DNA of 64,000 bases from Tahibacter sp042701255 (GTDB lineage: Bacteria; Pseudomonadota; Gammaproteobacteria; Xanthomonadales; Rhodanobacteraceae). Numbering within the stretch: the stretch's first letter is position 1; each line of letters starts with the position of its first letter. Of this stretch, positions 34,577-43,234 are shown one piece after another. Location: contig NZ_CP170554.1 of NCBI RefSeq assembly GCF_042701255.1, positions 992,001 to 1,056,000 of the forward strand. Direction: 5' to 3'. The notes under the pieces were generated by a model. The model was not told the DNA's origin. It ran no database searches and was given only the letters and a program-made list of their open reading frames with translations. Both the position numbers and the translations under genes were made by a program.

Positions 34577-35908
34577 ATGGATAACCCGACAGACAGCATC
34601 ATCCGTTGCGACGTGCTCGTGGTCGGCGGCGGGCCGGCCGGTTCGACAACGGCGACCCTGCTGCAGCGGCGCGGCCTCAAGGTGCTGCAGCTCGAGAAGG
34701 ACCACCATCCGCGCTTCCACATCGGCGAATCGCTGCTGCCGGCGAACATGCCGATACTCGAGGAGCTCGGCGTGCTCGAGGAAGTGCGCGGCATCGGCAT
34801 GCTCAAGCTCGGCGCCGACTTCCCCGAGGTCGGCGACAACTACCGCACCTACCATTTCGGACGCGCGCTGGGCAAAACGCCGCCCTACGCGTTCCAGGTC
34901 AAGCGCGAGGACTACGACCAGATCCTGTTCCGCAACGCCCAGCGCAATGGCGTCGACGCGCGCGAAGGCGTCAAGGTCGACAAGGTCGAGATCCGACCCG
35001 ACCGCAGCTGCGTCGCCCAGGCCACGACCGAACACGGCGAGAAACTGACGATAGAAGCGCGCTATCTCGTCGACGCCAGCGGCCGCGACACGCTGCTCGG
35101 CAATGCGCTGAAGCTCAAGGTGAAGAACCAGAACCATCAGAGCGCGGCGATCTTCGCCCACTTCAAGGGCGTCACGCGGCGCCCCGGCGACGAGGCCGGC
35201 AACATCAGCATCTACCGTTTCGATTACGGCTGGAGCTGGTTCATCCCGCTGGCCGACGGGCTCATGAGCATCGGCTGCGTCTGTTTTCCCGAATACCTCA
35301 AACGGCGCAAAGGCCGCACCGGCGAGTTCCTGCTGGAGACGCTCAAGCTGATGCCCGGCGCGGTCGAACGCATGGCCGACGCCGAGATCGTCGGCGAGGT
35401 GCGCGTGACCGGCAATTACTCGTATACCTGCAAAAGCATGAGCGGTCCGGGCTACATCATGGTCGGCGACGCGTTCGCCTTCGTCGATCCGGTGTTCTCC
35501 TCGGGCGTGTATCTCGCGATGCACAGCGGCAAGCATGCGGCCGCGCTGGTAGCCGATATTCTGAAAAATCCCGAGCGCGAAGCGCAGTTGCAGCAGGCGT
35601 TCGAGAAGCGCATACGCCGCGGCGTGCGCGTGTTCTCGTGGTTCATCTACCGCTTCAACTCGCCGGTCATGCGCAGCCTGTTCGCGGCGCCGCGCAATGT
35701 GCTGAAAGTCGAGCAGGGCGTGATCTCGATGCTCGCCGGCGACGTGTTCGACAGCGGTCCGGTCATGCGCCGCCTGCATCTGTTCAAGGCGATCTACGCG
35801 GCGACGGGACTGGCCAATTTCCGCCGCTGGCGCGACGACCTGCGCGAACGCCGGCGCCAGTCGGTCAGCGAGTTCACCGGCGGCAATACGCCGGTCGATC
35901 CCGCCTGA
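34577..35908 (+). CDS. Flavin-dependent halogenase-like oxidoreductase, tandem copy 1
   Basis: A 443-residue FAD protein with GGGPAGST (GxGxxG), HIGESLLP, the halogenase-type WSWFIP (WxWxIP) and FVDPVFSSG (FxxPxxSxG). The sequence is shorter than the 529-residue block 1 homologue and has a different C-terminus (WFIYRFNSPVMRSLFAAPRNVLK). It would halogenate or otherwise oxidise the aryl head or polyene. Aryl-polyene and xanthomonadin loci commonly carry such genes; the substrate is inferred from context. It is followed after 137 bases by a near-identical second copy. Confidence 0.85.
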   Translation: MDNPTDSIIRCDVLVVGGGPAGSTTATLLQRRGLKVLQLEKDHHPRFHIGESLLPANMPILEELGVLEEVRGIGMLKLGADFPEVGDNYRTYHFGRALGKTPPYAFQVKREDYDQILFRNAQRNGVDAREGVKVDKVEIRPDRSCVAQATTEHGEKLTIEARYLVDASGRDTLLGNALKLKVKNQNHQSAAIFAHFKGVTRRPGDEAGNISIYRFDYGWSWFIPLADGLMSIGCVCFPEYLKRRKGRTGEFLLETLKLMPGAVERMADAEIVGEVRVTGNYSYTCKSMSGPGYIMVGDAFAFVDPVFSSGVYLAMHSGKHAAALVADILKNPEREAQLQQAFEKRIRRGVRVFSWFIYRFNSPVMRSLFAAPRNVLKVEQGVISMLAGDVFDSGPVMRRLHLFKAIYAATGLANFRRWRDDLRERRRQSVSEFTGGNTPVDPA

Positions 35909-36004
35909 GCCGCGAACCGGCGTCGCAACGACGCCGGTACAACGGACAACTTTCGCCAATCGCTGCGGCCGCCGCGCGCGGTCGTTCCTGTGCGCGCGCC
36001 GGCT

Positions 36005-36012
36005 ATGATACG
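36005..36012 (+). promoter_or_regulatory. Candidate -10 region TATGATAC (copy 2)
   Basis: The 20 bases CCGGCTATGATACGGCGCTC at 35999-36018 exactly repeat the block before the first halogenase-like gene. They lie 28-47 bases before the second gene's ATG, so each copy probably has its own promoter. Confidence 0.5.
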
Positions 36013-36045
36013 GCGCTCGAACGACTCGCGGCGGCGGCAGGAAAC

Positions 36046-37377
36046 ATGGAGAACACAGCGGAAAACCAGCTCCACTGCGACGTGCTCGTCGTCGGCGGCG
36101 GACCGGGCGGCTCGACGACGGCGGCCCTGCTGCAGCGGCGCGGCCTCAAGGTGCTGCTGCTGGAGAAGGAACACCATCCACGTTTCCACATCGGCGAATC
36201 GCTGCTGCCGGCGAACATGCCGCTGCTCGAAGAACTCGGCGTGCTCGAGGAAGTCCGCGGCGTCGGCATGCTCAAGCTCGGCGCCGATTTCCCCGAGGCC
36301 GAAGGCAGCTACCGCACCTTCAGCTTCGCGCGTTCGCTGGGCAAGACGCCGCCGTATGCGTTCCAGGTCAAGCGCGAGGAGTTCGACGAAATCCTGTTCC
36401 GCAACGCCCAGCGCAACGGCGTCGATGCGCGCGAAGGCGTGAAGGTGGACAAGGTCGAGATCCGTCCCGACCGCAGCTGCGTCGCGCAGGCCACGACCGG
36501 GCACGGCGACAAGCTCACGATCCGGGCGCGCTACCTCGTCGACGCCAGCGGCCGCGACACCTTGCTCGGCAGTGCGCTGAAGCTCAAGGTCAAGAATCCG
36601 CACCATCAGAGCGCGGCGATCTTCGCCCATTTCAAGGACGTCGAGCGGCGGCCCGGCGACGACGCCGGCAACGTCAGCATCTACCGCTTCGACTACGGCT
36701 GGTGCTGGTTCATCCCGCTGGCCGACGGGCTCATGAGCATCGGCTGCGTGTGCTTCCCCGAATACCTCAAGCGGCGCAAAGGCCGTATGACGGAATTCCT
36801 GCTCGACACCTTGAAGCTGATGCCGCGCGCGGCCGAGCGCATGACCGCGGCCGAGATCGTCGGCGAGGTACGCGTGACCGGCAACTACTCCTATTCCTGC
36901 CGCACGATGGCCGGGCAGGGCTTCGTGCTGGTCGGCGACGCCTACGCGTTCGTCGATCCGGTGTTTTCGTCAGGCGTCTATCTGGCCATGCACAGCGGTG
37001 CACACGCGGCGGAACTGATCGACGAGGCGCTGAAGAATCCGGCGCGCGAAGCCGCCTTGCAGAAGGCGTTCGAGAAGCGCATGCAGCGCGGCGTGCGCGT
37101 GTTTTCGTGGTTCATCTATCGCTTCAACTCGCCGGTCATGCGCAAGCTGTTCGCCGCGCCGCGCAATCTGTTCAAGCTCGAACAGGGCGTGATCTCGATG
37201 CTTGCCGGCGACGTGTTCGACAGCGGCCCGGTCCTGCGCCGCCTGCATCTGTTCAAGACGCTCTACGCGGCCGCGAGCCTGTTCGATTTCCGCCGCTGGC
37301 GCGAGGACCTGCGCGAACGCAGGCGGCAGAACGCCAGCGTGTTCAGCGGCGGCAACACGCCGCTCGATCCGAGCTGA
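36046..37377 (+). CDS. Flavin-dependent halogenase-like oxidoreductase, tandem copy 2
   Basis: A 443-residue paralogue of the preceding gene, same length, identical over long stretches (for example around HIGESLLPANMP and VKVDKVEIRPDRSC). GGGPGGST, WCWFIP and FVDPVFSSG are retained, so it appears functional. It arose by tandem duplication including the promoter. Differences cluster in the segment after EVRGVGMLKLGADFPE and in the C-terminal third, where substrate choice could differ. The ATG at 36046 was taken because MENTAENQLHCDVLVVGGG aligns with copy 1; the frame is open far upstream by chance. Confidence 0.85.
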   Translation: MENTAENQLHCDVLVVGGGPGGSTTAALLQRRGLKVLLLEKEHHPRFHIGESLLPANMPLLEELGVLEEVRGVGMLKLGADFPEAEGSYRTFSFARSLGKTPPYAFQVKREEFDEILFRNAQRNGVDAREGVKVDKVEIRPDRSCVAQATTGHGDKLTIRARYLVDASGRDTLLGSALKLKVKNPHHQSAAIFAHFKDVERRPGDDAGNVSIYRFDYGWCWFIPLADGLMSIGCVCFPEYLKRRKGRMTEFLLDTLKLMPRAAERMTAAEIVGEVRVTGNYSYSCRTMAGQGFVLVGDAYAFVDPVFSSGVYLAMHSGAHAAELIDEALKNPAREAALQKAFEKRMQRGVRVFSWFIYRFNSPVMRKLFAAPRNLFKLEQGVISMLAGDVFDSGPVLRRLHLFKTLYAAASLFDFRRWREDLRERRRQNASVFSGGNTPLDPS

Positions 37378-37483
37378 AAATGCGGCTGTCGATCCGGCTG
37401 CGCGCGACGGCGCCGGCCGGAAGCGGCCGGGTGCGGATTCGAAGGGGGACGGCGGGGGCCGGCGACGACGTCGCGGCCTGCGG

Positions 37484-37753
37484 TCAATTGACGCGGTTCT
37501 GCTCGATATGCGCCGACAGCGCGCGCAGGGAACCGAAGATGCGCTTGTTTTCCTCGTTGTCCGAGCGCAGCTGGAAGCCGTAGCGCTTGGACACGGCCAG
37601 CGCGATTTCCAGCGCATCGATCGAGTCCAGGCCCAGATCTCCGCCGAAAAGCGGCGCTTCGGGTTCGAACTGGTCGGGAGCGACGCCCTCCAGATTCAGG
37701 CTGTCGACAAGGAGCTCGGCGAGCTCGCGCTCGGCGGGGGTCAGTTGCGCCAT
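37484..37753 (-). CDS. Acyl carrier protein of the pigment cluster
   Basis: An 89-residue acyl carrier protein with the phosphopantetheine site GLDSIDALE (Ser in DSI) after FGGDLGLDS. Helical pattern and length fit type II ACPs that carry the growing polyene. Start is ATG 37753 with GTGGA upstream; a GTG at 37765 would add four residues. It is divergent from the chorismatase gene, and a TATGATAC element lies about 60 bases upstream on the minus strand. Aryl-polyene systems usually use two ACPs; only one is visible here. Confidence 0.92.
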   Translation of the reverse strand: MAQLTPAERELAELLVDSLNLEGVAPDQFEPEAPLFGGDLGLDSIDALEIALAVSKRYGFQLRSDNEENKRIFGSLRALSAHIEQNRVN

Positions 37754-37810
37754 CGGGAATTCCACTGGGTCGGCGCGGCGCCGGACCGGCGGCCGCTGCG
37801 GCGCGCGAGT

Positions 37811-37818
37811 GTATCATA
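37811..37818 (-). promoter_or_regulatory. Candidate -10 region TATGATAC (copy 3, minus strand)
   Basis: On the minus strand CGTATGATAC repeats the element found before both halogenase-like genes, about 60 bases before the ACP start. Read on the plus strand it offers TATCAT for the chorismatase gene. Confidence 0.4.
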
Positions 37819-37920
37819 CGGGTTTGCCCGGCCATTCCGGCGGGTACAGGGACCTTTTCCACCGATGCCATTGCCACCGATGCCGTGCCCCGTCGCCTGT
37901 CCTCGCGGGATCGTCGCCGC

Positions 37921-38901
37921 ATGAGCAGCGAGCACGGCCTGCCGCCGCTGGACGTCGCTTACGTCGAAACCGGACTGGACCGTCTGCTCGCCGAACCCGG
38001 CGTGCTCGCGGTGCTCGGCTTCGGCGCGACCGCGCCGGCGTCCACGGATCCACGTTATCTGCGCGTCGGCCTGGAGCCGTTCGGCGGCGCCGCGCCGTTC
38101 GAGGTCTGGCGTACGGGCGGACCGATAGAACAGGGCCGCGACGGCCTCGTGCGCTGGGCCGCTTCGGCGGACTACTGTTTCGGTGCGATCGAAGTCGCCG
38201 AAGCCGACTATGCCGATCTGGCCGCCGCGTCCGAGCACGCCTATCGCGAGCTGACCCGCTTCACGCGCGAAGGGCGCTGGCCGCATCTGCTGCGCATCTG
38301 GAACTACCTCGCCGCGATCAACGACGGTGCCGGCGACGACGAGCGCTACAAGCATTTCTGCACCGGCCGTTCCGCCGGCATGCGCGAGCTGCACGGTCAG
38401 GGTTTTTCCGCGGCGAGTGCGATCGGCCGCAGCGACGGCGTCGCGGTGCTGCAGGTCTATTGGCTGGCGGCACGCACCGCCGGTGCAGCGGTGGAGAACC
38501 CGCGCCAGGTCAGCGCCTGGCGCTATCCGCGCGAATACGGACCGACCTCGCCGACCTTCGCGCGTGCGATGCGCGGCCCGTGCGCACCGGCCCAGCTGCA
38601 CATTTCCGGCACGGCCGCCGTGGTCGGCCACCAGTCGCGCCACGACGGCGACCTCGCGGCTCAGCTCGACGAGACCTTCGCCAATCTCGACAGCCTGCTG
38701 GCCAGCGCCGGCAACCTGCCGGGCTTCGGCGCCGGCAGCGTGCTCAAGGCCTATGTGCGCCGGCGCGAGGATCTGGCTACGACGGCGGACCTGCTCGCCG
38801 AACGTCTACCCGACGCGGCGAAGCGGCTGGTGCTGCTCGGCGACATCTGCCGCGCCGAGCTGCTGGTCGAGCTCGACGGCATCCACACCGTCGGCGCCTG
38901 A
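37921..38901 (+). CDS. xanB2: XanB2-like chorismatase (hydroxybenzoate synthase)
   Basis: A 326-residue protein of the FkbO/Hyg5/XanB2 chorismatase family, which converts chorismate to 3- or 4-hydroxybenzoate. In Xanthomonas XanB2 makes 3-hydroxybenzoate for xanthomonadin and 4-hydroxybenzoate for ubiquinone. Visible family segments are HLLRIWNYLAAINDGAGDDERYKHFCTGRSAGM, VLQVYWLAARTAGAAVENPRQVSAWRYPREYGP and the C-terminal HISGTAAVVGHQSRHDGDLAAQLDETFANL. Start ATG 37921 is favoured by homology; ATG 37885 is possible. The 3' end overlaps the convergent membrane protein gene by 96 bases. Confidence 0.93.
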   Translation: MSSEHGLPPLDVAYVETGLDRLLAEPGVLAVLGFGATAPASTDPRYLRVGLEPFGGAAPFEVWRTGGPIEQGRDGLVRWAASADYCFGAIEVAEADYADLAAASEHAYRELTRFTREGRWPHLLRIWNYLAAINDGAGDDERYKHFCTGRSAGMRELHGQGFSAASAIGRSDGVAVLQVYWLAARTAGAAVENPRQVSAWRYPREYGPTSPTFARAMRGPCAPAQLHISGTAAVVGHQSRHDGDLAAQLDETFANLDSLLASAGNLPGFGAGSVLKAYVRRREDLATTADLLAERLPDAAKRLVLLGDICRAELLVELDGIHTVGA

Positions 38902-40311
38902 GCCGGTCGCGCGGTCGCGGCGCAGCGCGCAGAGACCCAGCACCAGCGCGGCGACATTCCAGCCCAGCGCGGCATTGAAGATCAGGTGCCCCTGCTTGGC
39001 CACGTCGGCCAGGCCGTCGCCGAAGATCGTGATGCCGAACGTCGCCGGCATCAGTATCGCGACGAGCAGACTCAGCAGTGCGAAGCGGTCGTCGCGGCGC
39101 AAGGCCCGTAACGCCGCGAGCAGCGGCAGCGCGAACAGCAGATAGCGCAGCCACGGATTGCGATCGAGCAGGCCGTTCCAACTCGGGAACTGTGCCGGCA
39201 GCTTGCCGAGGATCTCGCCTTCGACGTGGCCGAGGTTGCGCGGCAGCCAGGGGTTCAGCACGACCACGCCGTTGCGCAGGAAACGCAGCATCGTCATCGG
39301 CTCGCGCAGCAGCTCGCGCACGACGGTCAGCCGTCCGATCTTGTCCATGCCCGGGCAAACCTCTTCGGCCAGCCCCGGCAACTGCCAGGCGGACTTGCCG
39401 CTGTAGCTCGCGCAGATGTCGGGCAGGCCGAGCCGGCGCGTCGTCGCGAGCGGATCGCCCGCGGCCGGCAGCAGTCCCGTGAACACGAGGTTGGCGCGGT
39501 TGAACGAGCGTATCGACTGCATCATCAGATCGTTGCGGCCGAGCTGCGCGAACTGGAACACCGAGCCGACGACGGCGCCGGCCAGCAGCGCCCAGCCCTG
39601 CCAGGGCCAGCGCCGCGTATGCCAGCGGCCGAACGCGAGCACACCGACGGACAGGCACAGCGGCAGCACGAGGTGCTGGATCTTGCTCGTGGCCAGCAAC
39701 AAGGTCGCCGCCGCGAGCAGGATCGCGCCGCCGCGGCTCCAGGCGCTGCGTGCCTGCAGCAGGATCAGGTTGAACAACGCATAGGCCGCGATCAGCGCGG
39801 TGGCTTCCGCATAGAAGGTGCTGAAATACATCGTGTCGGCCGGATCGGTCAGCACCAGTGCGAACACCGCGGCATTGGCCAGCGCGGCCGGCCAGTTGCC
39901 GCGCCGCCACCAGACGCGGCAGAACACGGCGACGAGCAGGCTGAGCACGATCAGCCGCAATCCACCCAGCCAGCGCACCGAGTGGCGATCGATGCCGCGC
40001 GCCTCCTCGACCGCATAGACCGCGACCGCGGCAGCCTGCGACAGCAGCTCGCTGGAGCCGTAGCACAGGCGCACGGGATTGCGCTGGAAGCGATAGAACT
40101 CGAACGGCGCGTTCGGACTGTTCTCGTCCGGGCGTATCGTCGCCGGCCGGTCCGGAAACAGCTCGAAACAGCCGGTGTAGCGGGCCTGGTCGAAGCTGTT
40201 GGCGATGGCCAGCAGCGGCGCATGCGACAGCAGCGGAACCGCGCGCAGCAGCCCCAGCGCGAACAGGGCGACGACGAGGGTCAGGGTGAGGCGGGGCGCA
40301 GGCTTCATCAT
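38806..40311 (-). CDS. Polytopic membrane protein, possibly GT-C-like
   Basis: A 501-residue integral membrane protein with about ten hydrophobic segments, beginning MMKPAPRLTLTLVVALFALGLL. A large loop after the first helix (residues about 35-85) contains DENSPNAPFEFYRFQRNPVRLCYGSSELL. The topology, with a long first loop, resembles membrane glycosyltransferases of the GT-C class, but no DD/DE catalytic motif stands out, so function is unknown. The last 32 codons overlap the 3' end of xanB2 on the opposite strand; this tail is Arg/Asp-rich and may not be essential. Start at 40311 (or 40308) gives the first helix. Confidence 0.72.
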   Translation of the reverse strand: MMKPAPRLTLTLVVALFALGLLRAVPLLSHAPLLAIANSFDQARYTGCFELFPDRPATIRPDENSPNAPFEFYRFQRNPVRLCYGSSELLSQAAAVAVYAVEEARGIDRHSVRWLGGLRLIVLSLLVAVFCRVWWRRGNWPAALANAAVFALVLTDPADTMYFSTFYAEATALIAAYALFNLILLQARSAWSRGGAILLAAATLLLATSKIQHLVLPLCLSVGVLAFGRWHTRRWPWQGWALLAGAVVGSVFQFAQLGRNDLMMQSIRSFNRANLVFTGLLPAAGDPLATTRRLGLPDICASYSGKSAWQLPGLAEEVCPGMDKIGRLTVVRELLREPMTMLRFLRNGVVVLNPWLPRNLGHVEGEILGKLPAQFPSWNGLLDRNPWLRYLLFALPLLAALRALRRDDRFALLSLLVAILMPATFGITIFGDGLADVAKQGHLIFNAALGWNVAALVLGLCALRRDRATGSGADGVDAVELDQQLGAADVAEQHQPLRRVG

Positions 40312-40663
40312 CCGCGGGCAGATAGCACGGCAGGCGTTAGCGTCGGGGAAAACGTTTGTCGATTCTGCGGCGCCCGGATGAAAGTCTCGTGGCAATACGG
40401 GTGCGGAAAACCGGCTCGGCCGCGCCGCCGCATTCAGGTTCATGAGCGGCAGGGGCCTATGGCCGTGTTCGCTGCCAGCCCCGCACGCCGTTTTGCGTAG
40501 TTATTGAGCAGGGCGGCAGGGGAACGACCGACCGCGAACTGGTTCACATTTGCCGAGTGAGCCGTTCACGCCGCGACGCGCCAATCCCGCCACGGCACCG
40601 AGAACATGCGGTGCTAAGCTTGTCAACAGATTCAACAGGCGATATCGCCTAACCGGAGCCGTC
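40312..40663. other. Intergenic region upstream of the kinase gene
   Basis: No gene was recognised in these 352 bases. TGCTAAGCT at 40612-40620 resembles an extended -10 element, 44 bases before the kinase ATG, but lacks a good -35. Nothing else was noted. Confidence 0.35.
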
Positions 40664-42715
40664 ATGAAAACGCATCTGGGCCACTACGACATCGTCGCCG
40701 AACTCGGCCGCGGCGGAATGGGCGTGGTCTACAAGGGTTACGAGTCCTCGCTGAACCGCTACGTCGCGATCAAGGTGCTGGCCGAATCGCTCGCCCACGA
40801 CGAAAGCGTCAAGGAGCGATTCCTGCGCGAGGCACGCAGCATGGCCTCGCTCAACGACCCGCACATCATCCAGATCTATTTCATCGGCGAGCACGAAGGG
40901 CAGACCTTCTTCGTCATGGAGTTCGTCGAGGGCGAGTCGCTCGGCTCGCTGCTCAAGCGCGACGGCAAGCTGCGGCCGGAACAGGCCGCACGCGTGATCT
41001 ACCAGACCGCGATGGGTCTGGCCACGGCGCACGACAAGGGTGTGATCCACCGCGACATCAAACCCGGCAACCTCATGGTCACGAGCCGCGGCGCGATCAA
41101 GATCGCCGACTTCGGCATCGCGCTGGTCACCCAGGATTTCTCCAAGAAGCTGACCTCGACCGGCGAATTCGTCGGCACGCCGGGCTATCTGTCGCCCGAG
41201 GTCTGCCTCGGCAAGCCGGTCGATTCGCGCTCGGACATCTTTTCGCTCGGCATCGTGCTGTTCGAGATGCTGACCGGCCGCATGCCGTTCACCGATGAAT
41301 CGCCGCTGGGCCTGATGCTCGAAGTCGTGCGCGCCGAGATTCCGGACGTGCGCCAGCTCAACAGCGACGTCGATGCCGAGCTCTCGCGCATCCTCTCGCG
41401 CATGATCGCGAAGGACCCGAACGAGCGGTACAACAACTGCCACGAGCTGGCCGAAGATCTGAGCCGCCATCCGCTGCTGACCGGTGCGCCGACCATCGGC
41501 GTGAAGCCGCTGATCTCGACCGCGGCCGCAACCGTCATCGGCATGAAGACGCCGGTTTCGGCGCAGCGTCCGCTGCCGCAGACCGTGCCGACGCCGCGTC
41601 CGGGCCAGTTCAATGCCGGCACTGCCGCGGGGCCGATACCGACCCCGCCGCCGATGCAGCAGGCCGCGCCGCATGCGACCCGTCCGAGCCGCATCCCGCA
41701 GCAGGCGGCGCCCGCGCGCCGTGGTTCGGCACTGCCCTGGGCGATCGCCGCGGGTCTGTTGCTGCTGATCGGCGGCGGCGCGTTCGCGTTCCGCGACCAG
41801 ATTCCGTTCCTGAAGTCGGCGACGACGGTCGCGACGACCACGTCGCCTGCCACGACGACGCCGGCTGCAACTCCGCCGGCGGCAACGCCTGCGGCGACCA
41901 CGCCGCCGGCATCGACGAACACGAGTGCGCCGTCCACGGCGGCGACCCTGCCGTCCGCAACGCCGCCGGCCACGCCGGAAACGCCGGTCGCGACCCCGCC
42001 GGCCAATGCCGCAACGACCGATGCGACTGCGTCGGCCACGACGAACGGCAGCAGCCTGCCGGCCGCTCCGCCGCTGGAGCCGACGGCGCAGACCGTTGCC
42101 GCGAACGGCACGGCGGCCGACGGCCCGGAGCCGCGCGCCTCGCGCGTCGATCCGCTGCGCGACCTGCCGGCCGCGCGTGCGAGCGAAGAGGCGTCGGGCC
42201 CGCGCATCGCGCGTGACGAAGCGCCGTCGGGTGCGCGTATCGCGCGTGCCAATCCGCCGGATTCGCCGGCGGCACCGGCCGAACCGCGGGTACCGACCGT
42301 GGCCGTGCTCGTCGGCGGCGACGGTGTGATCGCCGGTCCCGCGCGTCAGGAAATCACGCGTGCGCTACAGCGCTCGGGCTTCAACGTCATCGACGGCGGC
42401 CGCACGCGTGACGACAGCGACAGCGACGTCGGCCGCCTCGCCGGTAAGGCCAACGCGGCGATCGTCGTCTATGTGCGTCCGGTCGGTTCGCAGGTGCTGA
42501 CCTATTACGGTCAGGCCTCGACCCTGTATACGGCGCAGGTGTCGATGCGCGCGTTCGCGCTGAAGGGCCGCCGCTCGCTCGGCGCCGGCTGGACCGAACA
42601 GGTCAGCTTCACCACGCTCAACGCGTCGGAGAAGGCGCGCGAAGTCATCGAGCCCATGGCCGAGGACATCGCCCAGGCGCTCGGCGAGTTCCGTGCCCGC
42701 GGCGGCCGCGGCTGA
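40664..42715 (+). CDS. Membrane Ser/Thr protein kinase with C-terminal periplasmic domain
   Basis: A 683-residue PknB-type kinase. The catalytic domain fills residues 1-270: GRGGMG (15-20), invariant Lys37 in VAIK, HRDIKPGN with catalytic Asp131, and DFG at 149-151. A Pro-rich juxtamembrane stretch leads to a single transmembrane helix (LPWAIAAGLLLLIGGGAFAF), an Ala/Thr/Pro-rich spacer of about 110 residues and a C-terminal domain (VPTVAVLVGGDGVIAGPARQEITRALQRSGFNVIDGG...) resembling LpoB/TolB-N-like folds, presumably in the periplasm. GGAG at 40654-40657 fixes the start. Such kinases signal envelope status; targets are unknown. Confidence 0.92.
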   Translation: MKTHLGHYDIVAELGRGGMGVVYKGYESSLNRYVAIKVLAESLAHDESVKERFLREARSMASLNDPHIIQIYFIGEHEGQTFFVMEFVEGESLGSLLKRDGKLRPEQAARVIYQTAMGLATAHDKGVIHRDIKPGNLMVTSRGAIKIADFGIALVTQDFSKKLTSTGEFVGTPGYLSPEVCLGKPVDSRSDIFSLGIVLFEMLTGRMPFTDESPLGLMLEVVRAEIPDVRQLNSDVDAELSRILSRMIAKDPNERYNNCHELAEDLSRHPLLTGAPTIGVKPLISTAAATVIGMKTPVSAQRPLPQTVPTPRPGQFNAGTAAGPIPTPPPMQQAAPHATRPSRIPQQAAPARRGSALPWAIAAGLLLLIGGGAFAFRDQIPFLKSATTVATTTSPATTTPAATPPAATPAATTPPASTNTSAPSTAATLPSATPPATPETPVATPPANAATTDATASATTNGSSLPAAPPLEPTAQTVAANGTAADGPEPRASRVDPLRDLPAARASEEASGPRIARDEAPSGARIARANPPDSPAAPAEPRVPTVAVLVGGDGVIAGPARQEITRALQRSGFNVIDGGRTRDDSDSDVGRLAGKANAAIVVYVRPVGSQVLTYYGQASTLYTAQVSMRAFALKGRRSLGAGWTEQVSFTTLNASEKAREVIEPMAEDIAQALGEFRARGGRG

Positions 42716-42739
42716 TATCACGCTGCCAAGTCGGGCCCG

Positions 42740-42767
42740 AAAAAACCGCCCGCGAGGGCGGTTTTTT
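42740..42767. terminator. Rho-independent terminator after the kinase gene
   Basis: CCGCCC (42746-42751) and GGGCGG (42756-42761) form a stem with A6 before and T6 after, so it can act on both strands. It ends the kinase transcript 25 bases after the stop. Confidence 0.92.
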
Positions 42768-42915
42768 CATGCGCGGATCCGCGCTATCGTGGCGCCGCCC
42801 CGGCTCGTCGACGACGCGGGCGCCGACCGGCTGCACACGCCGGCCGCGCCGGCCATCGCGACGATCCGAACGCAGCGATCCGGGCGCGTCCCGGTGCCAC
42901 GTACGGAAGCACCTC

Positions 42916-43167
42916 ATGGTCCTGTGTCCTGTCGCGCTGGCGATCGGTTGCCGCAAATGCCCGGTCTTCGCCGTCTGCCCGCTGAAATCGACGATAGGCG
43001 ACTACGTGCCGCCGGCCACGCCGTCACCGCAGGCTACGAAAAAAGCCGGGGCGACGACGAAAGCGAGCGCCGCGAAGAAGCCTGCGGCCGGCAAGGCCAA
43101 GGCCTCCGCAGGCCGTACCGCCGGCGATACGGGCACGCGTCGGAGTTCTCGCCGCCGCCCGTCCTGA
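42916..43167 (+). CDS. Small conserved hypothetical protein with CxxC-CPL motif
   Basis: An 83-residue protein beginning MVLCPVALAIGCRKCPVFAVCPLKSTIGDY, followed by a low-complexity Ala/Lys-rich basic tail. The regularly spaced cysteines suggest metal binding or disulfides. GGAAG 7-11 bases upstream supports ATG 42916; the longer frame is noise. Short proteins with this N-terminus occur in Xanthomonadales as far as I recall. Function unknown. Confidence 0.68.
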   Translation: MVLCPVALAIGCRKCPVFAVCPLKSTIGDYVPPATPSPQATKKAGATTKASAAKKPAAGKAKASAGRTAGDTGTRRSSRRRPS

Positions 43168-43234
43168 CGCGGCGTCCCCTGATCCAGATCCTGACCGATG
43201 CCGGATCGGCGCCGGTCCCTGCCCGAGTTCCCCG

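Noticed and set aside
34606..37377. A 923-codon frame suggesting a fused halogenase
   Set aside because: The first half is an out-of-frame shadow of copy 1. Copy 2 begins at ATG 36046 with its own upstream element.
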